IMG/VR virus record: IMGVR_UViG_3300042898_000875
Location: 1-25,594 of that record
Reading direction: 5' to 3' (one strand)
Origin: a virus
DNA length: 25,594 bases
Both the position numbers and the translations under genes were made by a program. The notes beneath the pieces are model-generated. The model saw nothing but the letters and a program-made list of their open reading frames with translations. It was not told where the DNA came from and searched no databases. Positions 1 through 7,477 of this stretch are shown one piece after another; the first letter of the stretch is position 1, and each line of letters begins with the position of its first letter.

Positions 1-11
1 AATATAAACAC

Positions 12-43
12 GGGGTGGGCGTAAACACCCGCCCCTTTTTTTT
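12..43 (+). terminator. Rho-independent terminator
   Basis: A GC-rich stem (12-21 with 26-35, one A/C mismatch and one G/T pair) encloses the loop TAAA and is followed by eight T. It closes transcription from a gene left of the window edge, 20 bases before the next start. Confidence 0.85.
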
Positions 44-63
44 AACAACAAAATAGAAAAAAT

Positions 64-636
64 ATGCCAACTTGTGGAACTTTATTAGGAAGATACGAAC
101 CATGTAAGCAGTTTGTGGGCGGTATCAAAGGTGCGTTCTTCGTACCCTTTGAATTTACAAACGCAATTGCAACTGATGGAAGCGGTTTAGTAACTCAATT
201 GAATAATGGTGCAACTCCACCCGTAAAATTGACGGGTTACTTTTGGGAGTTGAAAGGTTTGTCAACCATTGAAACTGCGGTTATTGCATCACGCGATAAC
301 GGAACATCCGCATACGAAACCACCTTTACTTTGTCATTCAAACCAAGCGGAAAAACTCCCGTAACGGGAGATTCTGATATGGATCAATTGAAGGTTTTGA
401 CACAAGGTAGATGGCAAATCATCGTGTGGGATAGAAACGACCAATTTTGGTTGATTGGTGCAACTTTGGGTTGTGATGCCAATGGCGGAACATCTTCATG
501 GGGTGTGCAAATGGGTGATGCTCGTTTGAATACTTTGACTTTCATGTCAAGCGAACCAAACCCTCCGATGGCAGTAGATGCCGACACTTATGCTGAATTG
601 TCAACAAGTGTTATTACCGTTATTACTGGGGCTTAA
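64..636 (+). CDS. Probable major tail tube protein
   Basis: 190-residue protein with no signal peptide or membrane segment. The composition is typical of beta-rich virion proteins (many Thr, Gly, Asn and aromatic residues). The N-terminal Cys-Gly start, a central stretch with a QLKVLTQGRW-like segment, and the later GATLGCDANGG segment resemble tail tube proteins of Bacteroidota siphoviruses, from memory of the family. It would polymerise into the DNA-conducting tube between portal and tail tip. It stands alone between two terminators (12-43 and 663-693), which fits a highly expressed structural gene. A minor structural role cannot be excluded. The ATG at 64 follows an A-rich leader, the usual start context here. 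Confidence 0.55.
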   Translation: MPTCGTLLGRYEPCKQFVGGIKGAFFVPFEFTNAIATDGSGLVTQLNNGATPPVKLTGYFWELKGLSTIETAVIASRDNGTSAYETTFTLSFKPSGKTPVTGDSDMDQLKVLTQGRWQIIVWDRNDQFWLIGATLGCDANGGTSSWGVQMGDARLNTLTFMSSEPNPPMAVDADTYAELSTSVITVITGA

Positions 637-662
637 TTTGATTTCAGTTTTATAGTTTGACG

Positions 663-693
663 ACCCTCACCAAATCGGTGGGGGTTTTCTTTT
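663..693 (+). terminator. Rho-independent terminator
   Basis: Stem ACCCTCACC (663-671) pairs with GGTGGGGGT (677-685) around the loop AAATC, followed by a T-rich tract. It lies 27 bases after the tail-tube-like gene and just before the late element at 695-729. Confidence 0.88.
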
Positions 694-694
694 G

Positions 695-729
695 TAACAA
701 AAAGTTAGAATTGCGTTTTATAGTATATG
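695..729 (+). promoter_or_regulatory. Two-part late element, copy A
   Basis: TAACAA at 695-700, then 13 bases, then CGTTTTATAGTATATG at 714-729, whose last three bases are the start codon of the next gene. The same two blocks at the same spacing recur at 6703-6738 and, with a weaker first block, at 20008-20043. Each copy is at the head of a structural or lysis gene block. I read it as a phage-specific promoter or initiation leader. It does not match the TAnnTTTG box seen elsewhere in the window. Confidence 0.55.
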
Positions 730-1074
730 CACATCAATAACACATCCACATCAGTTACATTCACATCGTTCGTGGATTTTGAAGGTGTGTCAACGGCAAC
801 CATTGAGGTATGGCATAAACCCACAAAAACGATGGTTTCCACCACGACTGCGTGTGTGAAGTCATATTCCTTCATCACAATGAATTTACCCGCTTTAACG
901 CCAATTAACGCAGTGGCAAAGAACACGGATGAATTATTGTTTCGTGTGTACAATGGGAATGTGTTGATTTGGGAGGTTTTGGGATATTGGATTACGGGAA
1001 CAACAAACATTTACAACACTTGGAAGCAGTTCACAACAACTGCACCTGGTACACCTAATTGGAAAACACTATGA
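727..1074 (+). CDS. Small virion-associated protein, unknown
   Basis: 115 residues, Thr/Val/Asn-rich and probably a beta fold, with no membrane segment or recognised motif. It is the first gene after the terminator at 663-693 and starts at the final ATG of late element A. Its stop overlaps the portal start as ATGA, so the two are translationally coupled. That coupling and the placement directly before the portal suggest a head or head-tail component, for example a decoration or accessory protein. This is inference from position only. Confidence 0.75.
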   Translation: MHINNTSTSVTFTSFVDFEGVSTATIEVWHKPTKTMVSTTTACVKSYSFITMNLPALTPINAVAKNTDELLFRVYNGNVLIWEVLGYWITGTTNIYNTWKQFTTTAPGTPNWKTL

Positions 1075-3158
1075 GTTTAGAATTTATACAATTACAATCA
1101 TACACCGCACCATCCATCATTGAGCAAAAGAACAAAGATTGGGTTCAGTATGGGGATGATAATAATTACTACCAATATCTGATTGACCTATACCATTCAT
1201 CACCCACCAACAATGCGTGTATCAAAGGCACTGTTGACCAAATCTTTGGTAAGGGGTTGGAGGTTACAAGGGCATCAAGGGATTTGCCAGGTTACATTGA
1301 ATTCAAAAAGTTGTTCAGTGCGGATGACCTTCGTGCCGTTGCAATGGATTTGAAGATGTTGGGGCAAGCATCATTTCAACTTGTAAAATCAAAGGACCGC
1401 AAAAAGTATGTCCAAGCCAAGCACTTTCCACAACAAACCCTTCGTCCCGCCAAGTGCAACGAAAAGGGTGAAATTGAAAAGTACTATTATTGCCCTGATT
1501 GGGCTAACATGAAGCGTAACCACACGCCGATTGAATTTAGGGCGTTCGGTTATGACCAAAGTGCAAACGAATGTATTTTAACCATCAAACCATATTCTAC
1601 GGGTTCGTTTTACTTCGCACCAGTGGATTACCAAGGCGGTACGCAATATGCCAACTTGGAAGCGGAGATTTCCAATTTCCATATTAACAACATCATGAAT
1701 GGGTTAGCCCCATCAATGTTGATTAACTTCAATAACGGGCAACCACCCGCAGAGGTTAAAGACACTGTGGAAGCCCAAATCAAACAAAAGTTTGGCGGAT
1801 CGTCAAACGCGGGAAGGTTTATTATCTCGTGGAACGATGGCAAGGATTCAAGTGCGGATATTACACCCGTTCAATTGAGCGATGCCCACAACCAATATCA
1901 GTTCCTTTCCCAAGAATCCATGCAGAAAATCATGGTGGCGCATCGTATCGTATCGCCATTACTTTTGGGTATTAAGGACAACACGGGATTTGGTAGCAAC
2001 GCAGACGAATTAAAATCAGCGTCTATCTTGTTTGATAATGTTGTGGTACGACCTTTCCAACGATTGATTATTGATGCAGTTACCAAGGTATTGAATTTTA
2101 ACGGGTTTAATTTGAATCTTTATTTCAAGACCTTACAACCTTTGGAATTTACCGATTTGAGTGGCAATGTCATTGATGATGAAACCCGTGAAGAAGAAAC
2201 GGGTGTATCCTTGGCAAGTCAAAAAAAAAAGATTGATTTAGCGGATTCATACACAGATTACCCCGAAGGTGCAAAGAGCAACGCTAAAAAGGCGTTGGAT
2301 TGGGCAGAAAAGAACGGATGGGGTGAATGTGGAACGCCAGTAGGCAAAGCCCGTGCAAATCAGTTGGCAAATGGTGAACCCATAAGCCGTGAAACCATTG
2401 CAAGGATGGCAGCGTTTCGCCGTCACCAACAAAACAAAGATGTACCATATTCCGAAGGATGCGGTGGTTTGATGTGGGATGCATGGGGTGGTGATGCGGG
2501 TATCCGTTGGGCAGAAAGTAAATTAAAGGAAATTGATTTATCCAAAGACATGACCATCGCAGATGAAAAGTCATGGATTGAACATTTGAAGGATAAAGGC
2601 GAGATAAACAACGATGAGGAATGGGAATTGATTGATGTGCGTGAAGTTGAGGATGCCGATGAAGAAATGAAATTTAATTTGGCGTATGACAACCCCAATA
2701 AAAAAAGTGATGACGATAAAGGGGTGTACAAAATCCGATACCGTTATGGTCCTGATTTCGTATCCAACAAATCAAGGGAGTTTTGCTCTACAATGGTTCA
2801 AGAAGCCAAAAGCGGAGTGATATTCCGTAGGGAAGATATTATCCAAATGGGTGATGCGGGTGTGAACGGACAATTCGCCCCAAGCGGTCAAAGTTCCTAT
2901 TCAATTTGGAAGTACAAAGGTGGTGTAAATTGTCACCACAGATGGGAACGATTGACATTCAGACGCAAACAAGTCAAAGGAAAGTTTTTACCAAAACAAC
3001 CAAACGAGGTTGGGGAAAGTAGGGATTTAGATAATTACAACGAAGTATCAAACAAAAGCGCAGACAATGCGGGTGTGCCATTCTCACCAAGTGGGTGGAA
3101 TACCGCCAAGACACGCCCCATTGATATGCCAAACAAAGGATCATTAAAAAACAAATAA
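1071..3158 (+). CDS. Phage portal protein with extra C-terminal module
   Basis: 695 residues from the ATG at 1071, chosen because it forms an ATGA overlap with the upstream stop; an in-frame ATG at 1059 is also possible. Residues 1 to about 383 look like a portal protein: an N-terminal WVQYGDDNNYYQYLIDLYHSSP segment is followed by the middle and clip regions. Portals form the dodecameric ring through which terminase pumps DNA. After a ten-A run at 2221-2230 come two further parts. Residues about 390-485 (YPEGAKSNAKKALDWAEKNG onward, with GTPVGKARANQLANGE and WDAWGG) match a module I know from Bacteroidota phage head and protease proteins. Residues about 500-650 (YKIRYRYGPDFVSNKSREFC, then YKGGVNCHHRWE) match another module seen in such proteins. 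Ordinary portals are about 400-550 residues, so this is a fusion. Confidence 0.82.
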   Translation: MSLEFIQLQSYTAPSIIEQKNKDWVQYGDDNNYYQYLIDLYHSSPTNNACIKGTVDQIFGKGLEVTRASRDLPGYIEFKKLFSADDLRAVAMDLKMLGQASFQLVKSKDRKKYVQAKHFPQQTLRPAKCNEKGEIEKYYYCPDWANMKRNHTPIEFRAFGYDQSANECILTIKPYSTGSFYFAPVDYQGGTQYANLEAEISNFHINNIMNGLAPSMLINFNNGQPPAEVKDTVEAQIKQKFGGSSNAGRFIISWNDGKDSSADITPVQLSDAHNQYQFLSQESMQKIMVAHRIVSPLLLGIKDNTGFGSNADELKSASILFDNVVVRPFQRLIIDAVTKVLNFNGFNLNLYFKTLQPLEFTDLSGNVIDDETREEETGVSLASQKKKIDLADSYTDYPEGAKSNAKKALDWAEKNGWGECGTPVGKARANQLANGEPISRETIARMAAFRRHQQNKDVPYSEGCGGLMWDAWGGDAGIRWAESKLKEIDLSKDMTIADEKSWIEHLKDKGEINNDEEWELIDVREVEDADEEMKFNLAYDNPNKKSDDDKGVYKIRYRYGPDFVSNKSREFCSTMVQEAKSGVIFRREDIIQMGDAGVNGQFAPSGQSSYSIWKYKGGVNCHHRWERLTFRRKQVKGKFLPKQPNEVGESRDLDNYNEVSNKSADNAGVPFSPSGWNTAKTRPIDMPNKGSLKNK
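2221..2230 (+). other. A10 run at portal domain junction
   Basis: Ten consecutive A, followed by G, encode the end of SQKKKID at about residues 383-388, exactly between the portal core and the C-terminal module. Slippage in either direction meets a stop within a few codons (TGA in the -1 frame, TAG in the +1 frame), so it would give a core-length portal. Whether slippage occurs is not shown. Confidence 0.35.
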
Positions 3159-3159
3159 G

Positions 3160-3672
3160 ATGTACGCAAACGATGACATATTACTGGTTGACAAAGAACT
3201 AATCTTCAAATACACTCAATTGGGTGGTAATGTGGATGTGGACAAAATTTATCCCTTTGTTAAAATCAGTCAAGACATACAAGTTCAAGAACTTTTGGGA
3301 ACGAAGTTGTATCGGTACATTTTAACCCAGGTTGAAAACGGAACATTGACGGGCAACTACCAAACTTTGGTTTCGCACTATGTTCAACCGATGTTGATTC
3401 ATTACGCCATGGCTGATTTGTTGTTGTTTCATGGTTATGAGGTAAGCAATGCGGGTATTTTGAGGAATTCACCCGAAAACACCACATTGCCAGACAAAAC
3501 CGAAATTGATACATTGGTTCAACGCCAAAGAAACATCGCGGAAACTTATCGTAGACGGGTTGTGGATTATTTGAGTTACTACCCACAATTATTTAGCCAG
3601 TACACCGAGGACCAACAAGCGGGGGAATACCCAAATACAAATCCGTCAAACTATGTTTCATGGAATCTGTAA
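3160..3672 (+). CDS. Head-tail connector-like protein
   Basis: 170 residues, mainly helical, starting one base after the portal stop. The N-terminal pattern (LLVDKELIFKYTQLGGNVD, then IYPFVKISQDIQVQELLGTK) is the one I associate with a Bacteroidota phage family encoded right after the portal (DUF6712-like), presumed to be a head completion or adaptor protein. The context agrees: portal upstream, tail and fibre genes downstream. It ends in a 13-base overlap with the next possible start. The connector role is inferred from gene order and helical character. Confidence 0.65.
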   Translation: MYANDDILLVDKELIFKYTQLGGNVDVDKIYPFVKISQDIQVQELLGTKLYRYILTQVENGTLTGNYQTLVSHYVQPMLIHYAMADLLLFHGYEVSNAGILRNSPENTTLPDKTEIDTLVQRQRNIAETYRRRVVDYLSYYPQLFSQYTEDQQAGEYPNTNPSNYVSWNL

Positions 3673-3722
3673 AGAAAACATACAAACCAAAGGATGAAAA
3701 GGTCAAGAAATTGACCAACTAC

Positions 3723-4175
3723 ATGACGCAGTTGAAAACCATCAATAAGGTGAAGTGTGATTTGTTTGTCAAAGGTGGTAAATTATTAACACTTATCATC
3801 TTGTTGACGGGATGTTCTGCGCAGTGGCATTTAGAACAAGCCATCAAAAAGAACCCCGCCATGGCACAAATAAGTGTGTATGGCATTGATACCGTGTTTG
3901 TGCGTGATTCTGTGACCATTACAGACACTTTTACAACAAAAACGATTGATACCCTCACAATTGAAAAGGATGGCGTTAAAACGATTGTATATCGAAATCA
4001 CGATGTGATAAGAGTTCAAACAATTGTAAAGGCAGATACCATCCGTTACACCAAGACAATTCAGTTACCACCACAAATTCAGTACAAAGAACGCATCAGC
4101 GTACCACAAAAAATTGGCGTAGCGATTGGATCGGTGTTATTTTTACTTTTACTTTTTGCATTGATAAGAAAATGA
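3723..4175 (+). CDS. Lipoprotein with C-terminal TM, candidate u-spanin
   Basis: 150 residues from the ATG at 3723; the frame also opens at 3660, overlapping the connector gene by 13 bases. Residues 11-31 form a lipoprotein signal (basic, then LLTLIILLTGC) with lipobox LTGC and Cys31. The middle is Thr/Ile/Asp-rich and probably beta-stranded (DTVFVRDSVTITDTF). Residues about 130-150 are a transmembrane helix ending in RK. An outer-membrane lipid anchor plus an inner-membrane anchor in one chain is the layout of unimolecular spanins such as T1 gp11, which fuse the two membranes at lysis. It lies outside the lysis cassette, so this is a topology-based call. The 3660 start would place 21 residues before the signal, making 3723 more plausible. 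Confidence 0.6.
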   Translation: MTQLKTINKVKCDLFVKGGKLLTLIILLTGCSAQWHLEQAIKKNPAMAQISVYGIDTVFVRDSVTITDTFTTKTIDTLTIEKDGVKTIVYRNHDVIRVQTIVKADTIRYTKTIQLPPQIQYKERISVPQKIGVAIGSVLFLLLLFALIRK

Positions 4176-4444
4176 GCAATTGGAACAACCCTAATAATCC
4201 GAACAACACACAGAATGGGTGGAAAACCCCATCAAGGTCATCCCCACAAGGTGGTGGAACACGGGCGTGTTTGTGCAAGGACAAAAACACATACTCCAAA
4301 AAGTGTTGTGATGGCACTTTGTGGGCGCAAGGCATTGGGCAAATCACACGAACACCAATAATTATTGAAACGGGCTTTTTGCTACAACAAGATGGGTCGT
4401 TTATATTACAACAAGATTCAAGCAAAATCATAATAACAACATAA
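4172..4444 (+). CDS. Conserved small phage protein, Cys-rich core
   Basis: 90 residues. An Asn/Pro/Gly-rich N-terminus (NWNNPNNPNN) leads to a Cys cluster (CLCKDKNTYSKKCCDGTLWA, then QGIG) and a short beta-type tail with two FxLQQD repeats (FLLQQDGSFILQQDSS). I recognise the Cys-cluster pattern from Bacteroidota phages, next to fibre genes, but know no function. The start overlaps the upstream stop as ATGA. A small tail-tip or fibre accessory protein is plausible from position. Confidence 0.75.
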   Translation: MSNWNNPNNPNNTQNGWKTPSRSSPQGGGTRACLCKDKNTYSKKCCDGTLWAQGIGQITRTPIIIETGFLLQQDGSFILQQDSSKIIITT

Positions 4445-4445
4445 A

Positions 4446-5660
4446 ATGGCTGATAAGAAAATAACCGATTTAACGGCAATTGTAACCATCGCAAATGATG
4501 ATGTATTGCCAATTGTAGATATCAGTGATGATATTACAAAAAAAATTAGCATTGCCCAAATAAAATCCCAATCACCCGTTCAAAGTGTAAGTGGAAGAAC
4601 GGGGAATGTAACATTAACAAAAAGCGATGTTGGATTAAGCAATGTAGACAATACAAGTGATGCCGATAAGCCAGTAAGCACAGCCACACAAACGGCATTA
4701 AATGCTAAACAAAACACATTATCATTAACCACAACGGGAACAAGTGGTGCGGCAACTTTGATTGGGTCAACTTTGAACATCCCACAATATAGTGGTGGTG
4801 GAAGTACCACATGGGGATCCATCACGGGTACTTTGTCAAATCAAACCGATTTGCAAACCGCGTTGGATGGCAAGGTTGATGAAAACGCCGCGATTACGGC
4901 ATCTACAAAAACCAAAATCACATACGATTCAAAAGGTTTGGTAACTGCGGGTGCGGACTTATCGGCAAGTGATATTCCAAGTGGTATTGATGCTTCCAAA
5001 ATTAGCACGGGAGTAATCAGTAATGCGGAATTTGATTATTTGAACGGGTTGACCGACAATATCCAAACTCAATTTACGGGCAAACAACAAACACTTGTTT
5101 CAGGTACAAACATCAAAACAGTAAATTCAAATTCACTTTTGGGTTCGGGGGATGTAGCGGTACAAGCAACATTGGTGAGTGGCACAAATATCAAAACCAT
5201 CAATTCAACAAGTTTGTTGGGTAGTGGTGATATTAGCGTAGCACCCGCAACGGGAATTAATGCCACGGCAATTGCGGATGGATCGGTTACAAGCACCGAA
5301 TTCCAATACATCAATTCACTTACAAGCAATGCACAAACACAGATTGATTCTAAGACCAATAAACTTGTAACGGCAAACAGACAGACCGCATCCTATACTT
5401 TGGTTTTAAGCGATGCGGACAAATTGGTTGAGATGAATGTGGGCAGTTCAAACAACTTGACAGTCCCCGCATCAACTTTTTCAGCGGGTACACAAATCTT
5501 GTTGGCTCAATATGGTGCGGGTCAAACAACGGTTGTGGCGGGTAGTGGGATGACAATCCGAAGCAATGGTGCAAAGTTGAAATTGAACGCCCAATATAGC
5601 GGTGCAACTTTGGTATTTATTTCGGGAACAGAAGCATATTTATTTGGAGATATAGCGTAA
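4446..5660 (+). CDS. Tail fibre protein with collar-type repeats
   Basis: 404 residues, beginning MADKKITDLTAI, a virion-attachment type N-terminus. Residues about 42-80 hold the SVSGRTGNVTLTKSDVGLSN(V)DNTSD tail-fibre repeat of the phage_fiber_2 type. Further repeats follow: LVSGTNIKT...LLGSGD twice, and a longer INATAIADGSVTSTEFQYIN-type unit twice. The C-terminal part, about residues 310-404 (RQTASYTLVLSDADKLVEMN onward), is a beta domain often found at the ends of phage fibres. It probably forms a trimeric fibre shaft contacting the host surface. It ends in a TAATG overlap with the next gene, which probably carries the distal or receptor-binding part. Confidence 0.8.
   Translation: MADKKITDLTAIVTIANDDVLPIVDISDDITKKISIAQIKSQSPVQSVSGRTGNVTLTKSDVGLSNVDNTSDADKPVSTATQTALNAKQNTLSLTTTGTSGAATLIGSTLNIPQYSGGGSTTWGSITGTLSNQTDLQTALDGKVDENAAITASTKTKITYDSKGLVTAGADLSASDIPSGIDASKISTGVISNAEFDYLNGLTDNIQTQFTGKQQTLVSGTNIKTVNSNSLLGSGDVAVQATLVSGTNIKTINSTSLLGSGDISVAPATGINATAIADGSVTSTEFQYINSLTSNAQTQIDSKTNKLVTANRQTASYTLVLSDADKLVEMNVGSSNNLTVPASTFSAGTQILLAQYGAGQTTVVAGSGMTIRSNGAKLKLNAQYSGATLVFISGTEAYLFGDIA
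5091..5246 (+). repeat. Two 78-base tandem coding repeats in fibre gene
   Basis: Units 5091-5168 and 5169-5246 encode two 26-residue copies (TLVSGTNIKTVNSNSLLGSG and ATLVSGTNIKTINSTSLLGSG in their main parts). The protein copies are closer than the DNA copies, so the repeat is old and held at protein level, as in shaft repeats of trimeric fibres. Confidence 0.7.
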
Positions 5661-6478
5661 TGATTTTAGCAAGTCACGGAATTATAGCAAGTTCAATCTT
5701 GCAAGTTGACCCCGATTGGTTGGCATACTATAACCGCGTTATTGCAGCGGGTGGTTCACTTTCAACAACTGAACAAAACGCCACAAAGACTTTGGTAGCC
5801 GATTTGAAAAGTGCGGGGATTTGGTCTGCAATGAAAGCCGTTTACCCAATGGTTGGGGCAAGTGCGGCAGCGTGTGCGCAAAATTTGAAGAGTGCGAGTT
5901 TTACGGGTACATTTACAAGCGGTTGGACTTTTGCGAGTACGGGGGTAACGCCAAATGGAACGAGTGCGTATATGCAAACCAATTTCATACCATCAGTTGA
6001 GATTGTAAGCGCTTCTTCAAATCATATATCTTTTTATTCCAGAACAAATGAATCAGTTGCTACTAATTGTGAAATGGGCGCATTTAATACTTCGATTGGC
6101 ACTCCAATTGTGATGTTAGCAATTAAATCTAATGCTTCTGGTATGGATAGATATGAGTTGAGGAATTTTTGTTTGAATGGCAATTTTGGACCTACACCAC
6201 CTTCAGACACAAGAGGTTTTGCGTGTAATACAAAGATTTCAAGCGGTGCAGTTAAAGGATTTTGGAACAATTCATTAATAGGTAGCGCAATCGTGGTAGA
6301 CGCTTTAACTAATCGTGAGATTTATATTGGCGGGAGAAATTCAAATGGTACTGCAAATACATTTTCATCCAAACAATGTGCTTTTGCATCCATCGGTGAC
6401 GGCTTAACAGACACCCAAGCATCCAATTTTTACACCGCAGTACAAGCGTTTCAAACCACTTTAAGCCGAAATGTATGA
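5660..6478 (+). CDS. Distal fibre / receptor-binding candidate
   Basis: 272 residues. The N-terminus (MILASHGIIASS, then DPDWLAYYNRVIAAGGSLS) and a helical segment to about residue 75 are a form I know from Bacteroidota phage appendage proteins. From about residue 80 a beta-rich domain follows (FTSGWTFASTGVTPNGTSAY, later HISFYSRTNE, NREIYIGGRNSNG, FASIGDGLTDTQASNFYTAV), which looks like a concanavalin/jelly-roll sugar-binding fold. It is coupled to the fibre gene by TAATG and to the next gene by ATGA. Codons in about 6000-6350 differ from the neighbours (many GCT, ACT, TCT, CCT, AGA), which suggests the binding domain was exchanged by recombination. Confidence 0.7.
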   Translation: MILASHGIIASSILQVDPDWLAYYNRVIAAGGSLSTTEQNATKTLVADLKSAGIWSAMKAVYPMVGASAAACAQNLKSASFTGTFTSGWTFASTGVTPNGTSAYMQTNFIPSVEIVSASSNHISFYSRTNESVATNCEMGAFNTSIGTPIVMLAIKSNASGMDRYELRNFCLNGNFGPTPPSDTRGFACNTKISSGAVKGFWNNSLIGSAIVVDALTNREIYIGGRNSNGTANTFSSKQCAFASIGDGLTDTQASNFYTAVQAFQTTLSRNV

Positions 6479-6705
6479 TAGGTTACACACTTACACCCGA
6501 ACTGCACAACCAAGTACAAGGGCAGTATTATACGCCCTATGAGTTTTTTAATTGCGTTCAAGATATTAACGGAACTTGGTTTTTGTTTTTAAGTGAGCAA
6601 GACAAAGAAGAAGTATTCACTAATATGCAATGGCATTGGATTCTTGATTTACCCGAAGCCGAATACATCCCACCACCACCACCACCATTCCCACCACAAT
6701 CATAA
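6475..6705 (+). CDS. Small conserved protein with polyproline tail
   Basis: 76 residues, starting in an ATGA overlap with the receptor-binding candidate. It has an aromatic-rich body (GYTLTPELHNQVQGQYYTPY, then WHWILDLPEAEY) and a proline tail (IPPPPPPFPPQS) encoded by repeated CCA triplets. I recognise similar small proteins after fibre genes in Bacteroidota phages. A fibre chaperone or virion accessory role is possible but unproven. Confidence 0.75.
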   Translation: MIGYTLTPELHNQVQGQYYTPYEFFNCVQDINGTWFLFLSEQDKEEVFTNMQWHWILDLPEAEYIPPPPPPFPPQS

Positions 6706-6738
6706 CAATTGATTTTGAAATCGTTTTATTAGAATATG
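6703..6738 (+). promoter_or_regulatory. Two-part late element, copy B
   Basis: TAACAA at 6703-6708, 13 bases, then CGTTTTATTAGAATATG at 6722-6738, ending on the start codon at 6736. Spacing between the blocks is identical to copy A. It heads the lysis cassette. The first block lies across the stop codon of the preceding gene. Confidence 0.55.
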
Positions 6739-7017
6739 ACCGCCGTCAAGAAAACCCCCAATGCGTTGCCCGTTTCGTTTGACCAATTTCGCAAAAACCC
6801 AATTGCAGCCGTGGCCTTTTGTATGCTTGTTGCTGTTTCTTATCTTTACTTTGACCTTCGTTCGGGCTATAAAGAACAAATTGAAAAGGCAAACCAAAAG
6901 ATAGAAGCGTTGGATGTGAAGATTGACAAACTCACATATGCCCTTAAAAAGTCCGATTCGTGTTTGGCCGCAACCATGACCGAAATCCGCATCATGCAAA
7001 CAATGAAAAAACTATGA
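6736..7017 (+). CDS. N-terminal TM, coiled-coil protein (Rz-like topology)
   Basis: 93 residues: a cytoplasmic N-terminus, one membrane helix at about 24-42 (AAVAFCMLVAVSYLYF), then a coiled-coil at about 45-90 rich in Lys and Glu. This is the shape of inner-membrane spanins or of lysis-cassette accessory proteins. It is the first gene of the lysis block and overlaps the next gene, a secreted coiled-coil protein, as ATGA. The next gene lacks a lipobox, so a classical i-/o-spanin pair is not established, and the u-spanin candidate at 3723 competes for that role. Confidence 0.75.
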   Translation: MTAVKKTPNALPVSFDQFRKNPIAAVAFCMLVAVSYLYFDLRSGYKEQIEKANQKIEALDVKIDKLTYALKKSDSCLAATMTEIRIMQTMKKL

Positions 7018-7355
7018 AAAACCTTTTAATCGTATTTAGTGCATTGTTTATCACTGGTTATGTGTTCACAATTGCCCACGCCAAACAAAGCCCACAGATT
7101 GACGAAATAGACGCGTTGCTTAACAAGGTATCAAAAAACATTCAAAGCGCGGGAGAAGTCACCAAAATGGCTCAAACGATGAACGCGGAGATGGTTCAAT
7201 CAAAGGTTGCAGAAAAAGAAGCGTTAAAAGCGGATGTTGCCAAGGCACAAGCCAAGGCGGAAAAGTATGCAAAGACCATGATGTTCATGGGTGTTGACAC
7301 GGCGGACATGGACACATTGAGTATGAACAATATGCTAAAACTAAACGGAATGTAA
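7014..7355 (+). CDS. Secreted coiled-coil protein, lysis-linked
   Basis: 113 residues from the ATG at 7014 (ATGA overlap; the longer open frame from 6960 lies inside the previous gene). Residues 1-23 are a Sec-type signal peptide (MKNLLIVFSALFITGY, then AHA before K). The mature part is Ala/Lys/Glu-rich and helical, likely a coiled coil (about 30-95), with a Met-rich C-terminus (MMFMGVDTADMDTLSMNNM). No lipobox cysteine is present. It probably acts in the periplasm together with the preceding TM coiled-coil protein. The exact function is unknown. Confidence 0.72.
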   Translation: MKNLLIVFSALFITGYVFTIAHAKQSPQIDEIDALLNKVSKNIQSAGEVTKMAQTMNAEMVQSKVAEKEALKADVAKAQAKAEKYAKTMMFMGVDTADMDTLSMNNMLKLNGM

Positions 7356-7477
7356 TGGCAACCAAGGTTAAAAGTAATACGGTAACATTCCGTGTGAAGC
7401 CCAAGAAGAAGTTGGGCAGACATACGAAGCACATCAATAAACACAAATCAAAAAAGCCCAGTGTGGGTCAAGGATAA
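7355..7477 (+). CDS. 40-residue highly basic protein
   Basis: Encodes 40 residues beginning MATKVKSNTVTFRVKPKKK and ending HKSKKPSVGQG. It overlaps both neighbours by one base (TAATG at each end), which strongly supports real translation. The body is very rich in Lys and His (KPKKKLGRHTKHINKHKSKK), with no membrane segment. I recall short basic proteins of this look (RPKTK-type, ending in GQG) between lysis genes of Bacteroidota phages. A nucleic-acid or envelope-binding role is possible. Function unknown. Confidence 0.7.
   Translation: MATKVKSNTVTFRVKPKKKLGRHTKHINKHKSKKPSVGQG

Noticed and set aside
1059-1070. Upstream ATG for the portal gene
   Set aside because: It overlaps the previous gene by 16 bases, whereas the ATG at 1071 gives the ATGA join used throughout.
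4096-4512. 138-codon open frame on the - strand across the lipoprotein end, the Cys-rich gene and the fibre start
   Set aside because: It runs against three well-supported, coupled + strand genes, has no promoter, and its product is a mixture of hydrophobic and Cys/His-rich pieces without a plausible fold.
6671-6697. CCA triplet repeat as a possible recombination site
   Set aside because: It is explained as the polyproline tail of the gene at 6475 and has no second copy nearby.
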